NCBI RefSeq assembly: GCF_019396385.1
Contig: NZ_JAHKRN010000017.1
Coordinates: 62,001 to 126,000 of the forward strand
DNA length: 64,000 nt
Direction of reading: 5' to 3'
Source: Nonomuraea harbinensis
GTDB lineage: Bacteria > Actinomycetota > Actinomycetes > Streptosporangiales > Streptosporangiaceae
Shown here piece by piece: positions 1-7,937 of this stretch; positions within the stretch are counted from its first letter, which is position 1, and every line of letters starts with the position of its first letter. The translations under genes and the position numbers were made by a program. The notes beneath the pieces are model-generated. The model was given only the letters and a program-made list of their open reading frames with translations, searched no databases and was not told where the DNA came from.

Positions 1-489
1 AGACTCGCGAACGGTGCCATCAGCGGCGCCGCGGCCACCATGACGATGAGCACGGTCATGCTGGCGGGCCAGAAGGCCGGCCTCATGCCCGGCCAGCCGC
101 CCAAGCACATCGTCCGCGGCCTGCTCCCCGGCAGCAAGGCCCGCCACAAGACCGGCGAGGGCGTGCTGGGCGCGGTGGCCCACCTCGGTTTCGGCGTCGC
201 CTCCGGCATGGCCTTCGCCCTGCTGTCGCGCCGGCCGCGCCGCAGGGTGCCGCTCGGCGTCGGCTACGCGCTGCTGATCTGGGTGGTCAGCTACGAGGGC
301 TGGGCGCCGCGGCTGAGCGTCCTGCCGCCCATCGACCGCGACCTCCCGGGCCGCCCGGCCGTGATGGCCGCCGGCCACATCGTGTACGGGGCCACGCTCG
401 CGGCCCTGCTCAACCGCCTCGAACCCGGTGAGAAGCCACCGGTGCAGGAGGAGGCCGCTCAGAAGGAGTCCCAGCCCGCGCTCTCGTAA
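1..489 (+). CDS. Small integral membrane protein, 5' end cut by window edge
   Basis: The reading frame is open to the left edge, and the 13 codons before the first ATG (position 40) read as ordinary protein, so the true start probably lies outside the window. Three hydrophobic stretches can be seen, around GFGVASGMAFALL, VGYALLIWVVSY and AAGHIVYGATLAALL, separated by basic loops, which indicates a small polytopic membrane protein. The C-terminal tail is acidic and polar. The layout resembles the YagU/DUF1440-like or DUF6789-like small membrane proteins, but this is only a general resemblance. The 3' end overlaps the convergent aminotransferase gene by 31 bp. Confidence 0.6.
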   Translation, partial: RLANGAISGAAATMTMSTVMLAGQKAGLMPGQPPKHIVRGLLPGSKARHKTGEGVLGAVAHLGFGVASGMAFALLSRRPRRRVPLGVGYALLIWVVSYEGWAPRLSVLPPIDRDLPGRPAVMAAGHIVYGATLAALLNRLEPGEKPPVQEEAAQKESQPALS

Positions 490-1262
490 CAGCCGGTCAC
501 CCGCGCCATCAGCGCCTCGTCCACCTCGATCCGGTGACCGTCCACCCGGTCCACGGCCACCACCCCCCACGAGTTCGCCAGGAACACGGCGGGGAACTCC
601 GTCAGGTCGGCCACCCGCAGCACCCGCCGCTCGCACGGCACGCCGGCCCGCGCCAGCTCGCCCTCCAGCAGCCGCATGGTGACGCCGCGCAGCATCGGCG
701 CGTCCGGCCAGATCACCCGGTCGCCGTCGAAACATCCCAGGTTGGTGACCGCCCCTTCCGAGATCACCCCGTCGTCGGACGTCAGCAGCGCCTCGTCGTA
801 CCCCTCCCGCTCGGCGAGCCTGCCCAGGTAGCCCTGCGGGAAGCCGCCGGTGTGCTTGATGTGCGGCAGGAACCGCTGGTAGCGGACCGACCTGAGCCTC
901 TTCGGGGTCGCCGCGAGCCGCACCGGCGGGCCGGACACCGCGATCACCCGCACCCCGCCGGCGTCGCACACGAACACCCGCACGCTCGCGTCCACCGCCT
1001 CCAGCGCTCGGACGGAGGCCCGCACCAGGTCCAGGTCGAGCTCCTGGCCGAACAGCTCACGGGTGGCGCCGCTCAGCCGGTCCAGGTGCGCCGCCGGCCC
1101 GCGCACCTTCCCGCCCCGCACCTGCATCGCCGTGAAGTGCCCGTATCTCGCGGACATGGCGAGCGCCACGTCGCCGGCCTCCGCCGCCCGCCCGTCGATC
1201 ACCGCACCCATCAGGCCCGCCCTCCCACGCCGCTCCAGGATCATTATCCCGAGCTGAAACAT
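459..1262 (-). CDS. Class IV aminotransferase (aminodeoxychorismate lyase / branched-chain aminotransferase family)
   Basis: A PLP-dependent fold-type IV enzyme of about 250-267 residues. The probable Schiff-base lysine is in LPHIKHTGGFPQGYLGR, and the family pattern DEALLTSDDGVISEGAVTN follows, where the glutamate and asparagine shape the cofactor site. The family either transaminates branched-chain amino acids or cleaves 4-amino-4-deoxychorismate to p-aminobenzoate and pyruvate; these roles cannot be told apart here. Two starts are possible: ATG at 1262 with GAGGAAGG upstream, or ATG at 1211 with GGGAGGGCG, the latter closer to typical family N-termini. It is divergent from the MazG-like gene (57-bp gap). 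Confidence 0.88.
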   Translation of the reverse strand: MFQLGIMILERRGRAGLMGAVIDGRAAEAGDVALAMSARYGHFTAMQVRGGKVRGPAAHLDRLSGATRELFGQELDLDLVRASVRALEAVDASVRVFVCDAGGVRVIAVSGPPVRLAATPKRLRSVRYQRFLPHIKHTGGFPQGYLGRLAEREGYDEALLTSDDGVISEGAVTNLGCFDGDRVIWPDAPMLRGVTMRLLEGELARAGVPCERRVLRVADLTEFPAVFLANSWGVVAVDRVDGHRIEVDEALMARVTGCYESAGWDSF

Positions 1263-1319
1263 TCAGCGCACCTTCCTCGAAAGTTTCGCACCAGGCGAGG
1301 ACTCGTAAGGTCGTCAACC

Positions 1320-1685
1320 ATGACGACGGACTTGGACGGGCTGGCGGAGCGGCTGCGGGCGTTCGCGCGGGCCCGCGACTGGGAGCAGTTCCACACGCCG
1401 AAGAACCTGGCGATGGCGCTGGCGGGCGAGGTGGGTGAGTTGGTGGCCGAGCTCCAGTGGCTCACCCCTGACGAGTCGCGCGACCCCGGCCCCGAGACCC
1501 TGTCCCGCATCACGGCGGAGCTGGGCGACGTCACCGCCTACCTGGTACGGCTCGCCGACGTCCTGGGCGTCGACCTGGTGGCGGCGGCCCACGCCAAGCT
1601 GGACGCGGGCGAGCGCCGCTACGACCCCGCCCGCTACCGCGGCTCCGCCAGGAAGGCCCCGCACCTCCCGCCGGACGTTTTCTGA
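1320..1685 (+). CDS. MazG-like nucleotide pyrophosphohydrolase (RS21-C6/dCTPase type)
   Basis: A 121-residue all-alpha protein. The sequence FHTPKNLAMALAGEVGELVAELQW followed by ELGDVTAYLVRLADVLGVDL is the typical MazG-like pattern, with EVGEL and ELGDV supplying the paired acidic residues that bind Mg2+. Family members such as RS21-C6 hydrolyse dCTP and modified dNTPs to the monophosphate plus pyrophosphate, cleaning the nucleotide pool. The ATG at 1320 is chosen because the conserved domain begins right after it; the frame is open further upstream but only as antisense of the aminotransferase gene. The BTAD regulator starts 26 bp downstream on the same strand. Confidence 0.9.
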   Translation: MTTDLDGLAERLRAFARARDWEQFHTPKNLAMALAGEVGELVAELQWLTPDESRDPGPETLSRITAELGDVTAYLVRLADVLGVDLVAAAHAKLDAGERRYDPARYRGSARKAPHLPPDVF

Positions 1686-1711
1686 CGGACCCGGCGCGTA
1701 GGGTGACGGGC

Positions 1712-4700
1712 ATGCGTTTCGGGGTGCTGGGCCCGCTGGCCGTCTGGACCGACGCGGGAGAGCCCGTGACGGTGCCGGGGCTCAAGGTGCGCGCGCTCCT
1801 CGCCGACCTGCTCGTGCACGACGGGCGGCCGGTCTCCACCGACCGCCTGCTCGACGACCTGTGGGGCGACGACCAGCCCGGCAACCCGACGGGCGCCCTC
1901 CAGGTGCGGGTCTCCCAGCTGCGCAAGGCGCTGGAGGACGCCGAGCCCGGCGGCAAACACCTGGTCGTCTCCAAGGCCCCCGGCTACCAGCTCGCCGCGG
2001 GCCGGCAGGTCGACGCCGCCCGCTTCACCGACCTGCTGGCCCGCGCCGAGGCCGCCGACGACCCGCGCACCCGCGCCGGCCTGCTCGCCGGCGCGCTCGA
2101 CCTGTGGCGGGGCCCCGCCTACGCCGACTTCGCCGACGAGGAGTTCACCAGGGCCGCCGTCGTGCGGCTGGAGGAGCAGCGCCTCACCGCGCTGGAGCTG
2201 CGCGCCGAGGCGCGGCTGGAGCTGGGCGAGCACGGGCTGCTGGTGGGCGAGCTGGGCGACCTCGTCTCCCGCCACCCGCTGCGCGAGCGGCTGCGGGCCG
2301 CCCACATGCGCGCCCTCTACCGCGCGGGCCGCCAGAGCGAGGCGCTGGCCGGCTACGCGGAGCTGCGCGAGAGGCTCGCCGAGGAGCTCGGCCTCGACCC
2401 GGGCCCCGAGCTGGCGGCCCTGCACCAGGCGATACTCGGCCAGGACCCGGCGCTGAGCGGCCCCGCCGAGCGCCCGGCCACCAACCTGCCCGCCTCGCTC
2501 AGCAAGCTCATCGGCCGGGGCGACGCGCTGGCCGAGGTGCGGTCGCTCGTGCGGGAGGAGCGGCTGGTCACGCTCACCGGCACCGGCGGGGTCGGCAAGA
2601 CCCGGCTGGCGCTGGAGGTGGCGGGCGAGCCGGCCGAGGAGTTCCCCGACGGGGCGTGGCTGGTGGAGCTGGCCCCGCTCGACCGGCGCACGGCGTCGCT
2701 GCCCGAAGCCGTCATGGCCGCGCTCGGCATCCGCCAGGACGACGCCGCCGCGCCCGCCGACCGGCTGGCCGACGCGCTGCGGGCCCGCCGGATGCTGCTC
2801 GTGCTCGACAACTGCGAGCACGTCGTCGAGCAGGCCGCCGAGCTGGCCGCGCGGCTGCTGCGCGCCGCCCCCGGCCTGCGCGTCCTCGCCACCAGCAGAG
2901 AGCCGCTGGCGGTCGACGGCGAGGTGCTGTGGGCGGTGCCGCCGCTCAACCTCCCCGGCAGCACCGACCTGGCGGTCATGGCCAGGTCTGACGCGGTGCG
3001 GCTGTTCGTGGCGCGGGCGGCGGCGTCGGCGCGCGGGTTCGCGCTGAACGCGGGCAACGCGCAGGCGGTGGCGCAGCTCTGCCGCCGGCTCGACGGCATC
3101 CCGCTGGCGCTGGAGCTGGCCGCCACCCCGGTGCGGGTGCTCGGCGTGCGGGGCGTGGTGGACCGGCTCGACGACCGGTTCAAGCTGCTCGCCTCCGGTA
3201 GGCGCGGCGCGCCCGCCCGCCAGCAGACGCTCATGGCCGTCATCGGCTGGAGCTGGGACCTGCTCACCGAGCCCGAGCGGGCGGTGCTGCGGCGGCTGGC
3301 CGTGCACGCCGACGGCTGCACCATCGAGGCCGCCGAGGCGGTGAGCCCCGATGAGGACGTGCTCCACCTGCTGGCCCGGCTGGTGGACCGGTCGCTGGTG
3401 GTGGTCGTCGACGGCGCCGCGGGCGTGCGCTACCGGCTGCTGGAGTCGGTGGCCGAATACTGCCTGGCCCGCCTCGCCGACGCGGGCGAGCTGGAGAGCG
3501 CGCGAGCCGCGCACGCCCGCCACTACCTGGCCCTCGCCGAGCAGGCCGCGCCACACCTCTACGGACACGAGCAGCGGGCCTGGCTGCAGCGGCTCGACCA
3601 GGAGGGCGCCAACCTGCGCGCCGCCCTCGACACGGCCGTCGAGCAGGGCATGACGGACGTCGCGCTGCGGCTGGTGAACGCGCTGGCGTGGTATTGGTTC
3701 CTGCGCGGCCGGCTCGCGGAGGGCCGGCGGTCCCTGGAGACGGCGCTGGCCGCGGCCGGGCCCGACGGCGGTGACCCGTCCGCCCGCGCCGCTGGATGGC
3801 TGGCCGGGTTCACCGCGCTGCTCGGCGAGGAGGTCGACTGGGAGCCGGTGTTCGCCCGGATCGACGACCGCGCCGCGCGGGCCAGGGCCACGCTCTTCGT
3901 CGGCCTGGTCGTCCTCGACCTGCCGTCGAGCGAGGAGCTCGTGGGCAGGGCGCTGAAGGAGTGCCGCGCCCTCGGCGACCGGTGGGGCGTCGCCGCCGCG
4001 CTCAGCAGGCAGGCCAGGACCGCCTTCGCCACGAGCGACCTGGAGACGCTCAAGGAGGTCGGCGAGGAGAGCGCCCGGATCTTCCGCGAGCTGGGCGACC
4101 GCTGGGGCCTGCTCCAGGCCACCGAGTGGCTCGCCGGGATGGCCCAGACGGTCGCCGACGGCGAGCGCGCCAAGGAGCTGTTCGCCGAGGGCCTCCACAT
4201 GGCCGAGGAGCTGGGGCTGTGGCCCGAGGTCGCCCGGCGCACCTCGTGGCTCGGCTGGCTGGCCATGTACGAGGGCGACCACGCGCGTGCGATGGAGCTG
4301 TGCGGCAGGGCCATGCGGCTGGCCGTCTCCCACGGCTACCAAGAGGGCCGGATGATGTCGGAGATGGGGCTCGCCTTCGCCGCCCAGAAGGCGGGCGAGC
4401 TCGACCTGGCGGAGCGGCACCTGCTCAACCTGCTCGACGGCGTCCCGCGCGGCCCCGGCGTCGAGCCCGCCCTGCACCTGCCGACCACCCTGGGCGCGCT
4501 CGGCTACGTCACCGAGCAGCGCGGCGACTGGGCCACCGCGCTGGCGCTGCACCGTGAGGCCTACGACGCGTGCCGCAAGCTGGGCGACCCGCGCACCACC
4601 GCGTTCACCGTGGAGGGCATGGCCAGCGCGCTGGCCGCCGGCGGCTCCCACCCGGCCGCGGCCCGCCTGCTCGGCCTCGCGGCGGCGGCCCGCGCCCGGC

Positions 4701-4846
4701 ACCGCACGCCGCCGGTGCCCTCCGAGCAGGAGGAGATCCAGCGGGTCGCCGAGGCGTGCCGGGAGGCGCTGGGCGAGCCGGCGTACGCGGCCGCGTACGC
4801 CGAGGGCGGCAAGCTGGAGCTGGACGAGGCGACCGCGGCGCTCTGA
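1712..4846 (+). CDS. BTAD-family transcriptional regulator with NB-ARC-type ATPase and TPR domain (AfsR/SARP-like)
   Basis: A 1044-residue regulator. The N-terminus (about 1-90) is an OmpR-type winged-helix DNA-binding domain (RFGVLGPLAVW, with TDRLLDDLWGDDQP). It is followed by a bacterial transcriptional activation domain to about residue 240. An STAND/NB-ARC ATPase follows, with P-loop TGTGGVGKTRLALEVAG near 290 and Walker B LLVLDNCEH near 362. The C-terminal 400 residues are TPR-like helical repeats. Proteins of this build are signal-integrating activators, often of secondary metabolism, but no biosynthetic cluster lies beside it here. ATG 1712 is preferred over GTG 1703 because the wHTH starts there. 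Its stop is 3 bp from the convergent SRPBCC gene. Confidence 0.93.
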   Translation: MRFGVLGPLAVWTDAGEPVTVPGLKVRALLADLLVHDGRPVSTDRLLDDLWGDDQPGNPTGALQVRVSQLRKALEDAEPGGKHLVVSKAPGYQLAAGRQVDAARFTDLLARAEAADDPRTRAGLLAGALDLWRGPAYADFADEEFTRAAVVRLEEQRLTALELRAEARLELGEHGLLVGELGDLVSRHPLRERLRAAHMRALYRAGRQSEALAGYAELRERLAEELGLDPGPELAALHQAILGQDPALSGPAERPATNLPASLSKLIGRGDALAEVRSLVREERLVTLTGTGGVGKTRLALEVAGEPAEEFPDGAWLVELAPLDRRTASLPEAVMAALGIRQDDAAAPADRLADALRARRMLLVLDNCEHVVEQAAELAARLLRAAPGLRVLATSREPLAVDGEVLWAVPPLNLPGSTDLAVMARSDAVRLFVARAAASARGFALNAGNAQAVAQLCRRLDGIPLALELAATPVRVLGVRGVVDRLDDRFKLLASGRRGAPARQQTLMAVIGWSWDLLTEPERAVLRRLAVHADGCTIEAAEAVSPDEDVLHLLARLVDRSLVVVVDGAAGVRYRLLESVAEYCLARLADAGELESARAAHARHYLALAEQAAPHLYGHEQRAWLQRLDQEGANLRAALDTAVEQGMTDVALRLVNALAWYWFLRGRLAEGRRSLETALAAAGPDGGDPSARAAGWLAGFTALLGEEVDWEPVFARIDDRAARARATLFVGLVVLDLPSSEELVGRALKECRALGDRWGVAAALSRQARTAFATSDLETLKEVGEESARIFRELGDRWGLLQATEWLAGMAQTVADGERAKELFAEGLHMAEELGLWPEVARRTSWLGWLAMYEGDHARAMELCGRAMRLAVSHGYQEGRMMSEMGLAFAAQKAGELDLAERHLLNLLDGVPRGPGVEPALHLPTTLGALGYVTEQRGDWATALALHREAYDACRKLGDPRTTAFTVEGMASALAAGGSHPAAARLLGLAAAARARHRTPPVPSEQEEIQRVAEACREALGEPAYAAAYAEGGKLELDEATAAL

Positions 4847-4849
4847 GCG

Positions 4850-5272
4850 TCAACCGGTCAGGTGCTCGTGGAGCCGGTCGAAGAACTCCATCCAGCCCTG
4901 CCTCGACTCCTCGCCCGCGTTCGCCCCGTGCTCGCGGAAGGTCATCGCGGTCCTGCCGTCGTCGTCCGCCAGCCCGATCGTCAGCACCGAGACGGGATCG
5001 TCCGGTTCGCCGGTGGTGAAGACGAGCCGCGCGGGCGGCGCCACCTCGCGGTAGGCGCCGTCGAACGTCACCTCGAAGCCCTCCTCGGCGGTCAGCGTCA
5101 CCTGCCATCGGCCGCCCGGACGGGCGTCCAGGACGATCCGGTCCACCGGCGCGGCCATGAACCGCGGCCCGAACCACCGGGCGAACCGCTCCGGCGTGGT
5201 CCAGGCGGCGAACACGTCCTCGCGGGGCACGTCGAACACGCGGATGATCTCGTACGAGGCGGTCTGCGTCAT
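4850..5272 (-). CDS. SRPBCC/AHSA1-domain protein
   Basis: A 140-residue Bet v 1-like (START-fold) protein. The pattern IIRVFDVPREDVFAAWTTPE near the N-terminus, then FARWFGP, DARPGGRW and a C-terminal QGWMEFFDRLHEHL is typical of the AHSA1 (activator of Hsp90 ATPase-like) branch. Such proteins bind hydrophobic ligands and often sit with ArsR regulators, but none is present here. The start at 5272 has GGGAGG a few bases upstream; a second in-frame ATG at 5290 would add six residues. The gene runs convergently into the BTAD regulator, leaving no room for a separate terminator. Confidence 0.88.
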   Translation of the reverse strand: MTQTASYEIIRVFDVPREDVFAAWTTPERFARWFGPRFMAAPVDRIVLDARPGGRWQVTLTAEEGFEVTFDGAYREVAPPARLVFTTGEPDDPVSVLTIGLADDDGRTAMTFREHGANAGEESRQGWMEFFDRLHEHLTG

Positions 5273-5386
5273 GGTGGCCTCCCTCTCCATGTCGGCGAGG
5301 GCCCACCATGACCGGGCGGGCTTACGATCCCCTTCACCCGGTCTTAAGGGGCAGGACTGTGCTATCGCAGACGCTAGGCTGCGCGG

Positions 5387-6073
5387 GTGGACAGCGCAGA
5401 ACTCAAGGAACGCGTACGCGAGCTGCGGGCCGAGGGCCGCTCGCCCAAGGAGATCGCCCGCGCGCTCAAGGTGCCGCCGTCGGCCGTCGCCCCGCTGGTG
5501 CGGGCCATCGCGGCCGAGAACGCCGGCGGCGGGGACGACCGTGAGGCCGAGCTGATCGGCTGCTGGATGAGCGTCGGCTGGAGCAACGGACTCGGCGTCG
5601 ACCCCGCCCGAGGCTGGACCGACGAGGCGCCCGACGCCGAGGGCGGCAAGGTGTCGGTGCTGGTGGTGAGGCGTCACAACTGGGACAAGCTGACGGTCGT
5701 CGGCTGCCTGGCCGACGTCTACTGCACCGGCATCAAGCACATCATCGGGCCCGACGTGGTCGACGAGCGGGAGCTGCGCCGGTTCAGGGAGTTCTTCTTC
5801 TCCGACTACAAGGGCTTCCAGGAGGTGCCCGTCGAGCTGGCGCGTCACCTGGTGTTCGGCGCCGACGACTACGCCCGCTCGCTGGGGGTCGAGTCGCACG
5901 AGGAGTTCGGGCAGATCTCCGACGTGCTGGGCGGCTGGGAGGGGCCGTCGGCGATCACGTTCGGCCGCCGGGGGAGGCCCTACTACGTGCCGGACACGTA
6001 CGACGACCCGCAGAAGGTCGTCCACATCCTGCGCCGCAAGCTCTCCTACGACGAGTTCGACTACGACATCTAG
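5387..6073 (+). CDS. Uncharacterised protein with N-terminal helix-turn-helix
   Basis: The first 45 residues form a likely sigma-70-like or resolvase-type helix-turn-helix (LKERVRELRAEGRSPKEIARALKV... read in two helices), followed by a Gly/Asp linker. The remaining 170 residues are soluble and contain conserved-looking aromatic and cysteine residues (LIGCWMSVGWSNGL, VGCLADVYCTGIKHIIGPD). I do not recognise the C-terminal domain. It has no signal peptide or membrane segment. The start is GTG. The stop codon shares the palindrome ctag with the stop of the convergent zinc-finger gene (4-bp overlap at 6070-6073). A DNA-binding role is inferred only from the N-terminal helices. Confidence 0.7.
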   Translation: MDSAELKERVRELRAEGRSPKEIARALKVPPSAVAPLVRAIAAENAGGGDDREAELIGCWMSVGWSNGLGVDPARGWTDEAPDAEGGKVSVLVVRRHNWDKLTVVGCLADVYCTGIKHIIGPDVVDERELRRFREFFFSDYKGFQEVPVELARHLVFGADDYARSLGVESHEEFGQISDVLGGWEGPSAITFGRRGRPYYVPDTYDDPQKVVHILRRKLSYDEFDYDI

Positions 6074-6420
6074 CTCTTCTCGCCGGAGAACCTCTCCCAC
6101 GCCGACTGCCGAGCCGTGCCCATGGCGGCGCCGATCCGCGCCCATGAGACGCCCCGGTCGCGCAGCCGGTCGACCCAGACCTGGAGGTTGGCGTCGACCT
6201 GGGCGCTGACGGCGGCGACGCGCGGCAGGAAGTCGAGGATCTCCTGGTCGGACATGGTGTCCGCCCAGGGGATCTCGGCGGTGGACGACGACTCGCGCGG
6301 CATCTCGAGTATGGCGTTGCACAGCCCGACGCACTCGTCGCAGATGTAGACGCCGGCGCCGGCGATGATCTTGCCCACCTCGTCCTTGGACTTGGTGCAG
6401 AACGAGCAGCGGATCTCCAT
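6070..6420 (-). CDS. ClpX-type C4 zinc-finger protein
   Basis: A 116-residue protein whose N-terminus (about 4-34) is the ClpX zinc-binding domain: CSFCTKSKDEVGKIIAG followed by VYICDECVGLC, with two CxxC pairs to bind Zn2+. In ClpX this domain dimerises and recruits substrates or adaptors. Here there is no AAA+ module; instead about 70 residues follow, ending in a helix-turn-helix-like stretch (DRGVSWARIGAAMGTARQS). It is therefore a stand-alone zinc-finger protein, possibly a regulator or ClpXP adaptor. AAGGAGG-like sequence lies directly upstream (ctcaaggaggtttcc on its strand). Its promoter carries two tandem palindromes (6437-6486). Confidence 0.85.
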   Translation of the reverse strand: MEIRCSFCTKSKDEVGKIIAGAGVYICDECVGLCNAILEMPRESSSTAEIPWADTMSDQEILDFLPRVAAVSAQVDANLQVWVDRLRDRGVSWARIGAAMGTARQSAWERFSGEKS

Positions 6421-6436
6421 GGAAACCTCCTTGAGC

Positions 6437-6455
6437 TGTCAGGTGTGACCTGACA
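6437..6455 (-). promoter_or_regulatory. 19-bp palindromic operator, promoter-proximal
   Basis: Perfect inverted repeat TGTCAGGT-gtg-ACCTGACA. It lies downstream of the predicted -10 (TAGCCT on the minus strand), about where the zinc-finger gene's transcription should start, so a bound protein would block initiation. Confidence 0.65.
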
Positions 6456-6467
6456 TGGAGGCTAGAC

Positions 6468-6486
6468 TGTCAGGCTCGCCCTGACA
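6468..6486 (-). promoter_or_regulatory. Second 19-bp palindromic operator overlapping the -35 element
   Basis: Inverted repeat TGTCAGG-ctcgc-CCTGACA, the same length and arms as the first copy; the centres are 31 bp apart, about three helical turns. On the minus strand it overlaps a candidate -35 TTGTCA, with TAGCCT 17 bp further as -10. Confidence 0.65.
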
Positions 6487-6570
6487 ACCCCTCGGTGGCC
6501 GCTTCCCGGATACGGTGGCTTTACCTGCCTGGCAGCCCCGGCCGGGGGCGTACGCACGAAGGAGCACGAC

Positions 6571-7389
6571 ATGGCCGAGTCACGGGAGCACAGGTTCGTC
6601 GGCACGCGAGGTGAGAACGTCGTGCGGGAGTGGCCGCACGAGCGTCCCCGCTACGTCGCCGTCCTCGTGCACGGCTACGGCGAGCACATCGGCCGGTACG
6701 AGCACGTAGCCGACGCCCTCGTGCGCCACGGCGCCGCCGTCTACGGCCTCGACCACATGGGACACGGCAAGTCGCAGGGCGAGCGGGTGCTGATCGAGGA
6801 CTTCGAGGACGTGGTGACCGACGTGCACGCGGTGGACGAGCGCGTCCGCGCCGACCATCCCGGCGTGCCCGTCGTGCTGATCGGCCACTCGATGGGCGGC
6901 CTGATCGCCGCCCGCTACGCGCAGCGCTACGGCGACAGCCTGGCCGCGCTGGTGCTGTCCGGGCCGGTGATCGGCTCCTGGGAGGTCATCCCGCAGCTGC
7001 TCGCGCTGGACCCGATCCCGGAGGTGCCGATCGACCCGGCCACGCTCTCCCGCGACCCCGCCGTCGGCGTCGCCTACGCCGAGGACCCGCTGGTGTGGCA
7101 CGGCGCGTTCAAGCGGCCCACGCTGGAGGCGCTCGCCACCACCATCGAGGTCATCGCCAAGGGCGGCACCTTCGGCCCGCTGCCCACGCTGTGGATCCAC
7201 GGCTCCGACGACCGGCTCGTCCCGCTGGCGGGCACCCGGCCCGGCATCGAAGCCGTCAAGGGCGGCGACTTCACCGAGATCATCTACCCGGAGGCCCGCC
7301 ACGAGGTCTTCAACGAGACGAACAAGGACGAGGTGCTGGCGGACGTGACGACGTTCGTCGACCGCGCCCTCGCCTCACGCCACCCGTAG
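6571..7389 (+). CDS. Alpha/beta hydrolase, monoacylglycerol-lipase-like (serine aminopeptidase S33 / Hydrolase_4 family)
   Basis: A 272-residue cytosolic hydrolase. The oxyanion region VLVHGYGEHIGRY is followed by the strand motif YGLDHMGHGKS, the nucleophile elbow GHSMGG (Ser107), the acid in HGSDDRLVP (Asp213/214) and the base His244 in ARHEVFNE. The HGYGEH and DHMGHGKS motifs are characteristic of monoglyceride lipases and lysophospholipases, which release fatty acids from monoacylglycerols. AAGGAG lies seven bases before ATG 6571. The 3' end overlaps the convergent lipoprotein gene by 15 bp. Substrate is unproven. Confidence 0.92.
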   Translation: MAESREHRFVGTRGENVVREWPHERPRYVAVLVHGYGEHIGRYEHVADALVRHGAAVYGLDHMGHGKSQGERVLIEDFEDVVTDVHAVDERVRADHPGVPVVLIGHSMGGLIAARYAQRYGDSLAALVLSGPVIGSWEVIPQLLALDPIPEVPIDPATLSRDPAVGVAYAEDPLVWHGAFKRPTLEALATTIEVIAKGGTFGPLPTLWIHGSDDRLVPLAGTRPGIEAVKGGDFTEIIYPEARHEVFNETNKDEVLADVTTFVDRALASRHP

Positions 7390-7869
7390 CCAGGCGTGCC
7401 CCGAGCCCCGGGTCCTGGACAGCTCCACCTTCCAGCACCCGGGCGCGGGGAACACCCACCCGGTGCCCCACTCGTAGCCGGGCCGCCGCCAGTTGGACCC
7501 GCCGTGGTCCTCCAGCCAGACGAGCTCGGCCCGCTTCCCGCCGGGCCCCGTCGCGGAGACCTTGAGCGGGCCGTCCCCGGTCATCCGCCACACGATCTTC
7601 ACCTCGGCCCCGGCCTCGAACGGCACCTCGGCGAACAGCAGCCCCCACAGTTCGGCGTCCTCGGAGGTGCCCCGCACCTCGGTGAAGCCGTCGGCGGGAG
7701 TGAGCAGTTCGGTCCCGTTGCACGTCTCCCCGGTCTTCACGGCGCCGGCCACCGGCCCGTCCGTGCCCGGTGGAGGCGCGTGCGTGGACTCGCCCGTACC
7801 CGTCGTGCCCGCCGCGCACCCGCCGACGAGCACGATCACCGCCACCACCGCCATCGCCAACGCCCGCAC
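7375..7869 (-). CDS. Small secreted lipoprotein, function unknown
   Basis: A 164-residue protein with a signal peptide MRALAMAVVAVIVLVGGC; LVGGC is a lipobox, so Cys18 should be diacylglycerated and the protein anchored outside the membrane. A Ser/Thr/Pro/Gly linker follows (to about residue 45), then a compact beta-rich domain with two more cysteines (ETCNGTELL and PAPGCWKVEL) that could form a disulfide. I do not recognise this domain. The GTG start at 7869 is well supported by GGGAGGAG upstream. Confidence 0.75.
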   Translation of the reverse strand: MRALAMAVVAVIVLVGGCAAGTTGTGESTHAPPPGTDGPVAGAVKTGETCNGTELLTPADGFTEVRGTSEDAELWGLLFAEVPFEAGAEVKIVWRMTGDGPLKVSATGPGGKRAELVWLEDHGGSNWRRPGYEWGTGWVFPAPGCWKVELSRTRGSGHAWLRVA

Positions 7870-7937
7870 CGACGCTCCTCCCGGCCGTTCCGTCCATCCC
7901 TTCCTCTACACGCGGACGGCCGGAAAGGTTCCTGCGT

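Noticed and set aside
8..489. ATG at position 40 as the true gene start
   Set aside because: The frame is open to the edge and the preceding codons look like protein, so the gene is most likely cut by the window.
534..1319. Upstream extension of the MazG-like frame
   Set aside because: It is antisense of the aminotransferase gene; the MazG domain starts at 1320.
1634..4702. Minus-strand open frame of over 1000 codons opposite the BTAD regulator
   Set aside because: Its translation is Gly/Arg/Gln/His-rich with no domain; the opposite strand codes for a complete regulator. It is a shadow of high-GC codon bias.
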